Made by a program: the position numbers and the translations under genes. Below the pieces are notes generated by a model that saw only the letters and a program-made list of their open reading frames with translations, was not told the DNA's origin and searched no databases. A stretch of 64,000 nucleotides of DNA from Paracentrotus lividus (taxonomy: Eukaryota; Echinodermata; Echinoidea; Camarodonta; Echinidae), in contig CALNVZ010002100.1 of NCBI GenBank assembly GCA_940671915.1, positions 10,758,541-10,822,540 of the forward strand, written 5' to 3'. Below, in pieces: positions 15,201 through 29,442 of this stretch. The first letter of the stretch is position 1; every line of letters starts with the position of its first letter.

Positions 15201-18200
15201 ACTAATATTACATTTCATATTTAAGATATCACATTTAAATCAGTAGTCAATGAACAAAACAAAACAAAGTAATGTCATATGAACCAAATAAGACAATGCA
15301 TTATGTAGTTAACCTATCAATACATCAAGTATTTATTAAGTGGGGCTTTTTATTTCTTGGGTCATATGACATTTTTTTTTTTTCACTGATACTGACCATT
15401 TGTATCCACTAGCAGTACATGGCTGAATATTTCTGTGAAAGGAAACTGAGCTAATAACTCTACCAGGTCACTCTCATTCAGAAGAAGTTTGTGAGATGAT
15501 TCCTCCTGTCAAAGAAAAAGATAGAAGATTATAAAAGTCTGATAGAAAAACAGGTAAATTGCCATTTGGTCTATTAAATCCACCTTGACTAATGTCCGTT
15601 TTGTCTCATCCCACATGGTCTAATTCTATTTTGTAACCTGTGCCCTGTAACACAAAGACTACGATTGATGAAAAGTTACGATTGATTTTTTGTTCAGTTT
15701 CCTCATTTGGAACACAGGTATATTCATGGGTTAGGATTAGGATTTGATTAAAATTAGGGGTAGGGCTAGAGTTCGGATTAAGATCATCAACTTTGGAGCA
15801 TTCTGTCCATAATGAGGCTACGAGAAAAAATCAATCATATCTTTTTTATCAATCGTAAGTCTGTTTTACAGGTCACAAGTCATCTAATACCTTTTGGTCT
15901 AAGCAGCACTCCGCATATTTACCATTCCGTCTATGCCCACTTCATCTACTGTCCCTTGGTCTATCACTACTTAGTCACTTCAAGTAACAAACTTGTAATA
16001 GACCAAATATTCATTTGGGCATTAGACGAAAATGCAATTTTAGACGAGTTGGCAATTAGACGAATTGGTCATTAGACCAAGTGAGAATTAGACCAAGTAT
16101 ATATGAGACCAATTGTAAACTAGATCAAATTATTAGTAGACCAAATGGGTTTAACCCATGTGGTATTAGACAAATGGAAAATTAGACCAACTGTTGATAG
16201 ACCTAGTGGATAATAACCAAAAACAATCCCATGACATTGAAAAGGGACAGAGGTGTCGCATACAGGATCAATAAAATCCACATACTGATAAATAGGTCAT
16301 GTCACTCAAACTTAAATGGTATTTTCCCTTTCAATTCCTTATATACATGTAAAACTGATGAAAAAATATGACATATGTATCCTCATTTCATAAGACAGAT
16401 ATTGCTATGCTTATTCCAATGCAAGTGCTTTCAACAAAAGAAAATATCAACATCCATAAGGCTACCACATTGTGGTTAAACTCATAATTTCCAATTGTGA
16501 AGGTCCAATTAGCTATCACAATATGGTCTAGGCCATAATATAAATCATAAAATAATCATTTAATACATAATACTAGAAATAAGAAATAGGTCAAATGAAA
16601 ACATAAATGCAGAAACACACACACCAAAGCATACAACCCTAACATTTCTTTTAAGTCTTCAATGATGTCCCCCCCCTCCCCCCCCCCTTTTTTTTTTTTT
16701 TTTTTGCTGTATTTCCTCACATTATTAAATACAATTTTACTTGTATTATGATTGCAAATGATAGGAGAATTGAAACAATGCCCCCTCCCCATCTCTTTGT
16801 ACTTACATCTTCTGATTCTAAATCTTCATCGACCAATGTCCAGTTGATGGGTAGNNNNNNNNNNNNNNNNNNNNNNNNNAATCATGTGACTGGTTTTGGT
16901 CTTGTCAGTGGGGATTTGATACCCATAGAAATGTCGTTCCTCCAATTCTGTAATCGTGGAAATATTCGTGGTACATTAATTTTTGCGGATTTCGCGGAAA
17001 GATCGTAAGGTGCGAGCGAATTTAAAAACACGCGAATGTGTTTTGAGGCCTCTAAGCGCGAAAAATTAATCGCGTGAAAATAACAGCGAATACAGTACTT
17101 GTTATTGGTCATGCTTTCTTGATTGGTCTATTCTAGGTATCGTGAAGAGTTCTTGGCCAAAATGAAGGTGGTTTCCTCCAATCCATTCTCCTCTGGAGGC
17201 AGTGATCCTACCATCAACAGGACATTGGTTGATGAAGATTTAGAATCAGAAGATGTAAGTACAAGGAGATGGAGAGTCAGTGCATCATTTCAATTCTCCT
17301 ATCATTTGCAATCATAATACAAGTAAAATTGTATTTAATAATGTGAGGCAAATACAGCCAAAAAAAATTAAAAAAAAAGGGGGGGGGGACATCATTGAAG
17401 ACTTAAAAGAAATGTTAGGGTTGTATGCTTTGGTGTGTGTGTTTCTGCATTTATGTTTTCATTTGACCTATTTCTTATTTCTAGTATTATGTATTAAATG
17501 ATTATTTTATGATTTATATTATGGCCTAGACCATATTGTGAACTAATGTGGAATCTGGATAGCAAAATTGGACTTCACAATTGGAAATTATGAGTTTAAC
17601 CACAATGTGGTAGCCTTATGGATGTTGATATTTTCTTTTGTTGAAAGCACTTGCATTGGAATAAGCATAGCAATATCTGTCTTATGAAATGAGGATACAT
17701 ATGTCATATTTTTTCATCAGTTTTACATGTATATAAGGAATTGAAAGGGAAAATACCATTTAAGTTTGAGTGACATGACCTATTTATCAGTATGTGGATT
17801 TTATTGATCCTGTATGCGACACCTCTGTCCCTTTTCAATGTCATGGGATTGTTTTTGGTTTATATCCACTAGGTCTATCAACAGTTGGTCTAATTTTCCA
17901 TTTGTCTAATACCACATGGGTTAAACCCATTTGGTCTACTAATAATTTGATCTAGTTTACAATTGGTCTCATATATACTTGGTCTAATTCTCACTTGGTC
18001 TAATGACCAATTCGTCTAATTGCCAACTCGTCTAAAATTGCATTTTCGTCTAATGCCCAAATGAATATTTGGTCTATTACAAGTTTGTTACTTGAAGTGA
18101 CTAAGTAGTGATAGACCAAGGGGACAGTAGATGAAGTGGGCATTAGACGGAATGGTAAATATGCGGAGTGCTGCTTAGACCAAAAGGTAATTAGATGACT

Positions 18201-21200
18201 TGTGACCTGTAACTCAAAGACTTACGATTGATAAAAAGATATGATTGATTTTTTCTCGGTAGCCTCATTATGGACAGAATGCTCCAAAGTTGATGATCTT
18301 AATCCGAACTCTAGCCCTACCCCTAATTTTAATCAAATCCTAATCCTAACCCATGAATATACCTGTGTTCCAAATGAGGAAACTGAACAAAAAATCAATC
18401 GTAACTTTTCATCAATCGTAAGTCTTTGTGTTACAGGGCACAGGTTACAAAATAGAATTAGACCATGTGGGATGAGACAAAACGGACATTAGTCAAGGTG
18501 GATTTAATAGACCAAATGGCAATTTACCTGTTTTTCTATCAGACTTTTATAATCTTCTATCTTTTTCTTTGACAGGAGGAATCATCTCACAAACTTCTTC
18601 TGAATGAGAGTGACCTGGTAGAGTTATTAGCTCAGTTTCCTTTCACAGAAATATTCAGCCATGTACTGCTAGTGGATACAAATGGTCAGTATCAGTGAAA
18701 AAAAAAAAAATGTCATATGACCCAAGAAATAAAAAGCCCCACTTAATAAATACTTGATGTATTGATAGGTTAACTACATAATGCATTGTCTTATTTGGTT
18801 CATATGACATTACTTTGTTTTGTTTTGTTCATTGACTACTGATTTAAATGTGATATCTTAAATATGAAATGTAATATTAGTACAAAGGAGCATTTTCTGA
18901 AGTATTTCTACTGTGTAACAGCACAAAGAAAACTTGGGAGTGGGAAATGAAGCCTGTTTGGATGGCTTATAGTGTGAAGTATAGAAAATTATTCAAGTTA
19001 ACCTTAAAATTTAGGCAATGCATTAGACAAGAATATATATAGTTAAAAGATTAAACATTAATATAATCTAATAACCTATATTTGAACTTACTTATCCTTT
19101 CTAAAAGTTTTATGAACAAAGTGAAATGTTTTTCCCTTTCAGCTGATAGAGGCTACAACATTGAGAAGGTTGAGAGTCAAGATATGCTGAAACTTGTAGC
19201 ATTCTGCTCCAGTCTTATACATATCTTTCATACTGGTCTACAGACATTCAATCGATCAAGATATCGGCAATTTGTCAAGAGAATCGGCAGACTTATAAGG
19301 TGGGTTTCTTAGTCTATTTTAGTTTCCTTTGTCCAGCAACATATCATTTATAACAAATAAAAATAGTGCATGCATGTACACGTGTCTCTGAGTAGTTTAC
19401 TAGAGAGATGGTGAATTATAAATGGTGTGGTTGTTTTACAAACAAACTTCTTATAGTTTAGTTATAAATGAATTTAATGAATAAAAATGAATGACATGTT
19501 CTTGTGTGCTATCCTATTCGAATTCTCAATCATTTACACAAGAACTAATCAAAATTTTGTTTGTATAGTTGCTTTTAACATTATGAACGACTTGGTGAAA
19601 CACCCCTGGATTATTATCATTATATAACCATTGGACCAGATATAAGATATGGAGGCTAGAAGGATTCAGAAATCCAGAGGACACCATCCTGCTTGTTTGA
19701 GACCCTCAAAAATAATCACACTTCAGAAGATTCAGATTGCACCTTATATCTGAAATGTTTTTATATCTCTTCTTTATTTTCAGACACACTGTACAGTATG
19801 TAGCTAATCATTGGACCAACTATAAGACATGGAGGGTAGAAGGTTGCAAAGACTCTAAAGATACTATCCTACCTGGCTCAGATCCTCAGAAACAAATCAC
19901 CTTGCAGGAGACTCAGATTGCACCTAATCTCTTAAATATTTGTATATCTCTTCTTTATTTTCAGACACACTGTTCAGTATGTAGCTGATCATTGGACCAA
20001 CTATAAGACATGGAGGGTAGAGGGCTGCAAAGACTCTGAGGATACTGTCCTACCTGGCTCAGATCCTCAGAAACAAATCACCTTGCAGGAGTTAAAGTTT
20101 GCACCTAATCTCTTAAATGTTTTTATATCTCTTCTTTATTTTCAGACAAACTGTTCAGTATGTAGCTAATCATTGGACCAACTATAAGACATGGAGGGTA
20201 GAAGGTTGCAAAGACTCTGAGGATACTGTCCTACCTGGCTCAGACCCTCAGAAACAAATCACTCTGCAGAAGATTCAGCTGGAAGTTGATGAGATGTTCT
20301 TCAGGGCTGTGCAGTGTATCATGAGTGCCCCAAGGTATTATACATGTAGGACCCAGTAATGAAGTACTGGAAGCAGCAATTATGAGAGCACGTAGAAATA
20401 TAGAAAAAGGACCTTGGAGGAAATTTTGAAAGTAAACTTTGTTTTAAGAAAATGTTATTTGCACAAGATGACTACCAAAATCACTGCAGTATTTTTTCAA
20501 TTTTATGGAGATGTAAGATGTTAGATACCAATTAAATTTGTTGAAGACATTCTTAGATAACTGAGGATTGACAATACATTTGTTATTACTTCTATACTTT
20601 TTGTGTGAGACAGACTTGTGAATTTTCGGCTGATTTGCCATTCTCTATGCAATTTACCCTAATATTATGTAACTTTATAACTACTCTGAATTATCTGTTG
20701 TTCTTGTAGACTCAGTATGTGGCATTTCTTAGCTGATATGCCATATTTATAACTACCGTACTCTAAATTACTTACAGGTATCATTGCTGTAAACTTGGTA
20801 CATGGCAGTTCTTAGCTGATATGCCGTACTCCTGCCTCTCTCCTCATATGATGTGATCTTATAAATACTCTGAAATTATCTCTTGTTCTTGTAGACTTGG
20901 TACATGGCAGTTCTTAGCTCATATGCCAAACTCCTGCCCCTCTCCTCATATGATGTGATCTTATGAATACTCTGAAATTATCTCTTGTTCTTGTAGACTT
21001 GGTACTTGGCAGTTCTTAGCTGATATGCCATACTCCTGCCTCTCTCCTCATATGATGTGATCTTACGAACACTCTGAAATTATCTCTTGTTCTTGTAGAC
21101 TTGGTACTTGGCAGTTCTTAGCTGATATGCCATACTCCTGCCTCTCCCCTCATATGATGTGGCGGTTACTATGGTTTCTACATCACTCTGATAAAGGAGA

Positions 21201-24200
21201 GGTTAGCTCTACAGCATCTATCAGTGTGAGAACCAGAGCCAAACTTGATGAATACAAGTGGGACTTGTCAGGTATTTATGTAAAGTGCTTCCCAGAATAA
21301 CTTAACAGAGAATTGTAAATGTTTTATCATAACTTAATCGCAATTATGATTTATAAATGATACATATGGTAAAAGCTTGGATCCTCTTTCATTTGATGCA
21401 ATTCACAAGATGCGTATTTCACACATGGGTGAGTAAAATCAATTTGAAAGTGATTTGTCAGACAGTATCTGAATTGCAAAAAGGGATGTTACATTTCTAA
21501 CAAATTTATTTTCTTCCCTTTCATATGACATTTTAATCAGGAGAATGGACCAGGAATTAAGTCATCTTTGTTTAAAATAAATAGAGTGATCTTTGTTTTA
21601 AATTAATGCTTGCATTTCCATAATATTATTAAACATGTTTGTTTTCACTTATTGCGTGCTGTAGGAGTCAGCCGTTGCTCCGTTTCGCTGATGATCAGTG
21701 ATGCATGAAGTTTTTTGTCAACTCCATTCTGTACTAAAGCTCTGAATGTTTGAATATATGATGTTATCTCTTTTCATGGCACAATTTTGATGATGCTAAT
21801 TTTTTTTTAATAAAGTGTATATCTTCCCAAAGCCTTATTGATCGTCTCTTCATAACATATAACAATAAATTTAAACCCCAGTGATAATGTTTTCATGTGA
21901 CAATTCAATTTGTGGAATTGAAATAAGATTTTTTTTAAACTTCTATATTCAACTTTCCCACAAAAATTGAACACTTTGATATATCCTTTATCTCCAGATT
22001 CTACGAAGAAGGCTCATTTTGGAAACAAGCTCCTGAACATGCCAATGTCAGAGGTCATATACCTCCTGACGACCTTTGCTAACATGGCCAGTGCTAGAAG
22101 CAACAAAGAAACTGACTTTGTTGTGACTATTACCAATGAGGTTTATGAGGTGAGCAATCGTCTATTCTAAGTAACAAATACAATCATTGACAATAAATTA
22201 CAAAATAAACATTACATCTTTCAAAAATATTATCTTGTAAAGCAGTCATGTCAGCCTTGTGACAACCTGTTTGTTTATTTATAGATCTGTGTAGTTGCGT
22301 ATTTGCCCATGCAGTTTTTTGTTTTGTTTTGTTTTGTTGCTTGCTTGTTGGCCTTGACCCCTTTTTGTACTAAGGTGGACTGTTAGCATCCATCTAAATT
22401 TTCCCTATTGGAATAGAGTGACTGTCATTCTGTATTCAGAATGGTCTTACATGTGCATTGTATTATTTTTCCAAGATTTTTAAAAATTGTCGCTCATGTT
22501 ATTTGTCTGTTTTCCAACAATTCAACTTGTTCAAAGTGTTGAATTTCCCTAAAAGTTTAAGACATCTTCTGCAAAATTGTACCCCTTTTTTTTATCAGCT
22601 GGCGTATCTGAACAAGTACACAAGGGATTCCTGTTCCAAGGTTGGAAGAGAATTACTGGCTGGTATGGCTCTAACTCATCCCTTCATTCTTACCAATATC
22701 CTTGGTCTCATCCAATCTTCCATGGACATCATCGGCTCGGTAAGATCAAACTCGGATCAGAGTTTTGAAATACTAGTACATTCTTGTTTTACTTATTGGC
22801 CCGTATTCACAAAGGTGGCCTAAAGTTAAGCCCAGCTTAAATCTGTGGTTTAACTATGACTAGCAAAAAGGGAGACAATCTTGAAAAGTAAACGTTCGAT
22901 TTTTCAGAATTGTTGGTACTGAAATAATTAAAGATTGCATGGGAATGATAAGTTCAAAGTTTCCTAACCACTAAATTATGATTCTAGAATTCAGTAAACG
23001 TGTAAGGAACATTGCAACATAGATACATTTATCTCCCTTTTGGCTAGTCAAAGTTAATCCACAGATTTAAGCTAGGCTTAACTTTAGACCACCTTTGTGA
23101 ATACGGGCCATTGGATTTATTAAACATGTTGCACTTATTAGACAACTCATTTTCAAAAGACTCAAACAACAGAATAAAGACAAAATTATCTGTTTCTGGA
23201 TTTAATCATCAGTACATTTAATGTCTATTTTTTCCACTTTGTGGGGTTGGACAGTTCATTTCCTTGATGGCTCTCCTCCATGTTGTCCTGTCGTTTGGGT
23301 CAATGTGGTTGGTGTTTGACACTTTTCTGTCCTCTTTGATAGTTTCCCCCCATGTCTTATGAGTTCTCCCACAAGGATTCCTCCCAACAATTGTGAAGTT
23401 AAGTATTCTTTGGAGCCAGTGGGTCTGTTCTCTCCTAGCTACATGGCCATACCACCTCAGCCTACTCTTTCTCATCACTTGTCCTATCCTTACCAGGCCC
23501 ATTAACTGGAGGAGGTCTTTGCTTCTCTTTCTCTCACATAATGAAATCCTGCACATCCATCTGACCATCCTCATCTCAGCCTTTTCAACTCGCTCCACTC
23601 TTGATGACTTAAGAGCAAATTAATATATTATGAATGTTGGGAAAGTTAAAACAAAATCAACTCTTGTTTGCTTTTGCGATTCATCATATCAAAATGAGAC
23701 ACAAGTCACCGAGTAGCGATTATTTTGATTTTAGGAAATCAGAAAAATAATAAAATGTCAAATTTTGGGGAACGTTTTATTTTTTTATTTTGTGAATCTT
23801 CAATGTTTCATGTATACTCTGTTAAAAAATAGTGAAAACAATAAAGGGAAAGTAATTAAAAATTAATTTCTTAAATCTTATTTCTTTTATTCTTTCATCG
23901 GCGGCTTGTGTCTCATTTTGTTATAATGGATCACATATAGTAGCCATATGGGAAGAAAATGTGGAGAATATGCATATATCCATATCCTGACATTTTTGTG
24001 CCTTGTTAATCAGTTATGATATATTCTGTACCAAAATTTATTTGTAGTTTCAAAAATTAATTGTTAGTTGTACTTTGATTCTTTCATTACTAGAACTTAT
24101 TATCATCTTCAACAACAGCTTTCAAATAAACGATCCTAATTTTACTCTGAAAAGTCACACAATTTCAATTGATTTGTTTTGCAGATGAGTGTATACCTAT

Positions 24201-27200
24201 GCTCTGAATTGCCAGTATTTCTATGGCAACCCTCTGTGTCTGACATGACCTTTGTACGAGTGTGGCTCTTGGATTACAGTCCTGATTCAACTGAGAATCA
24301 GCTGGCTAGACTCATTCTCTCCAAACTAAACTGGGGTTATACTGAACAGGTAGGTAGCATTTCCATAATAAAATTGATAGTGATGGTAATGATGATGGAG
24401 ATTATAAAGGGCATGATGTTGATCATGATTGATGTTAATACCATGGCATTAATGATTATAATGAAGATATTGATTATGATTTTGTTTTTATTGAAATTGA
24501 TGTTAATGATTATGATAATGGTAGTTGTTAAATTAGTTGTACCTCTTATCTTATCTCCTATCTAGGAGGATGAGCTAGTACTAGACATCAGTTTGCATCG
24601 GAAGGTAGCCATATTGGTCATGGAAGCATTTACTAAACACATTGCTGAGAGACAACAAGGAGCATTTATTGCATCAACCCTTTCTGTACGTCATTTCTAG
24701 TTTTCTTACCTCAAGGGGTGATTCACTGAACTCAATCCCAAATGGGATAAAATCGATTTTAGGATCAATAGCCATGATATAGTTCCATATGTCCATTGTT
24801 GGGATTGATTTTAACTGTTAGTGAATCACCCCAAGAATGGTTTAAAAATTCCAAATCTATCTTTATTGTTGTAATGTTTTCATTTGATCAGTCTAGTGTT
24901 GGTCTGTAGCTGGTGTAGCTGGGTGATTGTGCTTTAACCCGTTGAGGACTGAGCTCGAATATACTTTGGCTGAGGTCTGGGAATTGTGTGTTATAGCCAA
25001 ATCAGTTCATCATCAACGGGTTAAGGTTAATCATTAAAGGTCTAAAGTTGAACTTTACTATTTCTTTTGATATCACTTGGGTGGGTTTTTTGTTTTGTTT
25101 TATTTTTGTTTTTTTAGGGGAAATGGATGGAAAGGGTTTGGATGACGATAATTGGAGACATCAGAATTCATGATCAATTTTGAAATTTGTTGGTTATGGG
25201 ATTAAGGATAAATCCAAATAGTAATAATGATGATAGTCTAATATGAAATCATTTGATCTCTAAACACTTTATAATTTTTATTACACCGGTCAGCAGATGC
25301 TTGCAAGTCTTTCTGAGCATTTTTTCTCAAAAGGATCATTGACAGCCAGTAACACACACTCTATCCATTCCTCCCAAGTACCCATTTACAAGATAGTGAC
25401 ATGCCGGGGATCAAACCAACAACCTTTGTATCCCATGTCAAGTGATAAGACTTCTTGACTACGCAGTTATTATTATTAATTATTCCTTGCTTCTACAGTT
25501 GAAGCCAGAGGTTTACATACACCTAGAAAATTCAATGGACATTGTAACACTTGCCAAACACCATAAAATTACCTTATCCTTAGAAATATCTGTGTTATAA
25601 TTACAAGTTTGGTATCAAACGAATGAGGATGTCATGTTCTTTCATCACACTGGCTTGTCATCAGGAGCTGATGAATATATAGGTGTCAATTTTTCGCCAA
25701 AATTTTCACATTTTACACAAACTTTTCAAAAATCTCAACCAAAATATTTCATATTTGTGCTCGTTATTTCTCAACACAAACATTTCAAATTACAATTTTT
25801 TTTCTGTTCGATGGTGACATATGATGATAAAAAGAAATATCATTCATAGATTTCACATTATATATTGCTATGAAACGATGTTTGAAAATATTATGACTAA
25901 CAATAGAATAAATTTGGCACAAATATTTCTTGTTTTCTACAAATAAATGCCAACCCATTCCTGTGAAAGAGCTTGAAAATCTCTTTTATTTGATACCAAA
26001 TTTGTCATGATAGTGCTAATATTTCTGAAGATACAGGCAATTTTATGATGTTTGGCAAGTGCACAATTTTCATTGAATTCCCTGGGTGTATGTAAACTTC
26101 TGGCCTCAACCGTATATGTTTCTCATCAACAATGATACATGGCTTCGTGCATATAATCCCAAACTATCTCTGAATGAAATTGCTACAATTCATAATGTGT
26201 CCCTCTATATCTATCTATATAGTGGGGGATATCGGTTGTGCTTGGAGATGTGGTCAATCTAGACGTATGGTGTTGGGATCTCCTCAACAAACTACGACTC
26301 CACAGTCAGGACCAGCCGACGCCCATCCTATGTGCCTCTGGTCACAGTGACGATGCCTCCGGAGGCCATCACTCGAAAGCAGCAGAAGCAGGGTCATCTA
26401 TTGGTATCATTCCACATAGTGGTGGTTCATCATCTTCAGAACGGGAGTTCTCACCCCCGGATTTGAACTCTGACCCCATACTATACCCTGTCAACAAGGC
26501 ATTGGCTAGCAAGATACCATTGGCATGTTATATTGCTGTAGCAATGACCAAAGCAGGACACAGGTAAGTCATTGTGTTGCGTTACATGGTTATTCTCTAA
26601 CTTTTTTGTAGGCCTTTTTGTTTGGTTTATATTATCTTTGTCCCGTTCTGTAAAAAGTATGTCATGCTAGTTGATCACAGAGTCTGTATTTCGTCTGTAT
26701 TGCTGATATTCAAAATTTTTATTTCCTTTTATTACATATTTATTCCTCTTAACACCCCTATAAAGGTAATTTGTTTTAAGAAAGCACACATCAACAGCCT
26801 TTTAAATAAGGCTATGATTTTTTTAACCAAAAGTTTGCAACTAAGATTCTAAAATTCTGATGTATATACTATTTTTATATTTATCTGTGCTTTTAGTTAT
26901 GTATTTATGTTGTTAATGCCACTTTTAAATAATTGTCAGTGCTACATGTGTGGGGTGACATGCTTCCGAGCAACAGCTATTTTATTATGCTTTTGTCACC
27001 CCTGACCGACATGTTGCACTGTGTGTTTGTATCATTATGTCATGCTTTTACGTTGTATGTCATCTCTTGTATTGTTTAAAACATGTATTCTTTTTGGTCA
27101 AATAAATAATAATAATTAAAAAAAAAGATTACTCACTCACCATTGAAAGTGAGTAGAGAGTAATTAGTCTAATACCCTTTTCACAAAAGCCAAATTATCT

Positions 27201-29408
27201 GCCTAGCCCAGCAAAAGAAAATACACGCTGTCCTCACACAGAATTGGCTAATCCTGGCTTGTCTGATAGACCTGTTCGCTGCTTATCTCTGATTAGACAA
27301 CCGCCACTGTCTCAGCACCACTTTTGCGTTAATTGGGTATAACTTTGATCTCTGTTCTGATGAAATTTCTTAACCCAGCTTTTATGCCTTAACCGCGAAA
27401 TTACCAGGCTACCCCTGGTATTTTGAAGGGCCAAAGAATCCCACACTATGCAGTATGTTGAGTTAGCCTACTGTGCAAAAGCATTGTGGGAACAGAAAGA
27501 GGACTGAGCTTAACCCTGTACTATAGGTAGGGCTAAAAAGCTATTTAGTTCTACCTATAGACAACTTCGGTTTGGGTGATGTTTTGTCATGGTGGCAGCC
27601 ATTGCTGGGGGGCTTCCAATGTACTACGCATGCTCCTTGTGTGCGCATGTATGCGTAACAAAGGAAAATGTACAAACGCGCAGACATATGCGCACATGGC
27701 GCATGCGTAGTACACTGGGTAACCCCCAGCTTTATGGCGGGCACATAGAGGGCTCACTTCCATGAAATGCTTCCCGAATTTGCTAACTGGCTATTTAGTT
27801 CTGCCTATAGTACAGGGTTAATGAAAAATTATTCTGTGAGAAAAAAATAATAATGTCAAGTATGGTGTGTGGTTTGATTTGTTTCCAGCCTTGAGGATTT
27901 CTTGACGAAGGGATTGGAATACCTTCAGAACCTAGTGACTGCTGGATGTTATAGGATGTGCATACCACTGATTGGCAAGATCGTTCCTACTTTCATCAAG
28001 TCAGGTCATCAAGAATACCTCCTCAAGAGTGTCAAGTAAGATTCCATCTTAAAAAGATGATGATGATGATGATGGCTTCTTGAATAGTGCCGGTATCTGC
28101 CTATGATGGGCGCTCATGGTGCTTGCTCTAAACAATGTTTATGATGTTCATTTATTCCTGATAAATAGCAGATAAAAGGCCAACTGTTAGGTGTAAAATA
28201 TAACAATTGCACAAATTAATTGAGTCACAATTGAATACATTTTTGCAGCAAGATTCAACTTCTACACATAAACTCGTTCAAATGTTTGACTGAACTCTGG
28301 TCATGACTTACATAGTGTGATCATCCTTCAGTGTTTGAGGCCATGATATTATGAATACTGAATAGTTTCATGCCTTCAGATATGTATCTCAATATCCATT
28401 GTTTAAAGATACAACTTTATTTGTCATGGATATACGTGTATTCAACTTTTTCAAATTTGAATTCTTCATTTTTTGTATTTTTTGTGGGGGGGGGGTAGGT
28501 GGGCATCTTCCAGCAGTTTGCAGTGACAAATTAGATTCTGAACAGTAGATTACCCAAGTTTTTAATTAATAATTATATTTGATATATTTATTTATTTGTA
28601 ATGATATTTCTCATCTCTTGGACAGATTCATATCTTTGATAGAGACCATTCTAACTGCTGATCATCAATATTCCAGGATACTTCAGAAACTCTCCATGTC
28701 TTTCCAAACAGAGTGCACTGCTCTCTTCTCCAGTATGATTGCTGTAAGTCATAACTTTATCATCTCTATCGTAACATTGGTAAATTTATTCATTAAACTT
28801 CTCTTTCATGTTCCCCTTTTAAGATTTGATTACCCCAATAAGTCACTAAAAAATAGCATTGTTTTACATCTGGTCATTTTCAATCTAAATGGGACATTTA
28901 GTTGAAGTTTTAATGTAGCGCTGTGCCTTTGAAAATGCAAATTAGGATCTGAAATCAACACAAAAGCTTCTTTACAATACAACCAATTATTTAAGTTAAA
29001 AAATTATGTGATTCAGTTTTGTAACGCTGAATAATTGATCAAACAGGACTTTGCACATAAGGGACTATGGTGCTTTAAATGCCTCTTATTCTTGTATCTA
29101 GTCACTTTTGTCAGATTTGTTTTTGCTTAAAGTAATTATCATGGACTACTCTAACATACACACAGGTAATTTGGATCTAGTTATTTATTGTTGCATTTAA
29201 GGCACTGGTCGTGTCACTCACGTTTTGGATGTCGTGTCACTCATGACACATACAGGTGGACCATTTTCCACAGAGAGGGAATGATTGATAAGGACAATAA
29301 ATGTCAGAGAGGTACACTATTCGTTAACATATACCAGCAATTATGGTACCTGTAAAGATCTACTTGGGCACACATCCAACCATAACAAATAATGGTCAGA
29401 TACCCATG

Positions 29409-29442
<34 letters not shown>

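Larger units (their letters stand above)
11355..16854 (-). repeat. Left arm of a large inverted duplication
   Basis: Near-identical reverse complement of 17208-22756, including exons, introns, repeats and the 102-bp and 181-bp arrays. It carries many single-base deletions relative to the right arm (for example four in the exon-10 copy). It abuts a 25-base N gap. Best explained as the same locus placed again in reverse by the assembler; a real palindrome is possible. Confidence 0.95.
16880..22756 (+). repeat. Right (intact) arm of the inverted duplication
   Basis: Continues gene order from exon 8 to the exon 14 donor. The inverted match covers about 17208-22756. Bases 16885-17207 also match 11175-11350 in direct orientation. 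All exons here are open with consistent phase, so I use this arm for the gene model. Confidence 0.93.

Noticed and set aside
24179-24565. A frame extending exon 15 into a hydrophobic M/I-rich tail
   Set aside because: The tail is a GATGAT-rich intron after a consensus GTAGGT donor; exon 16 follows in phase.
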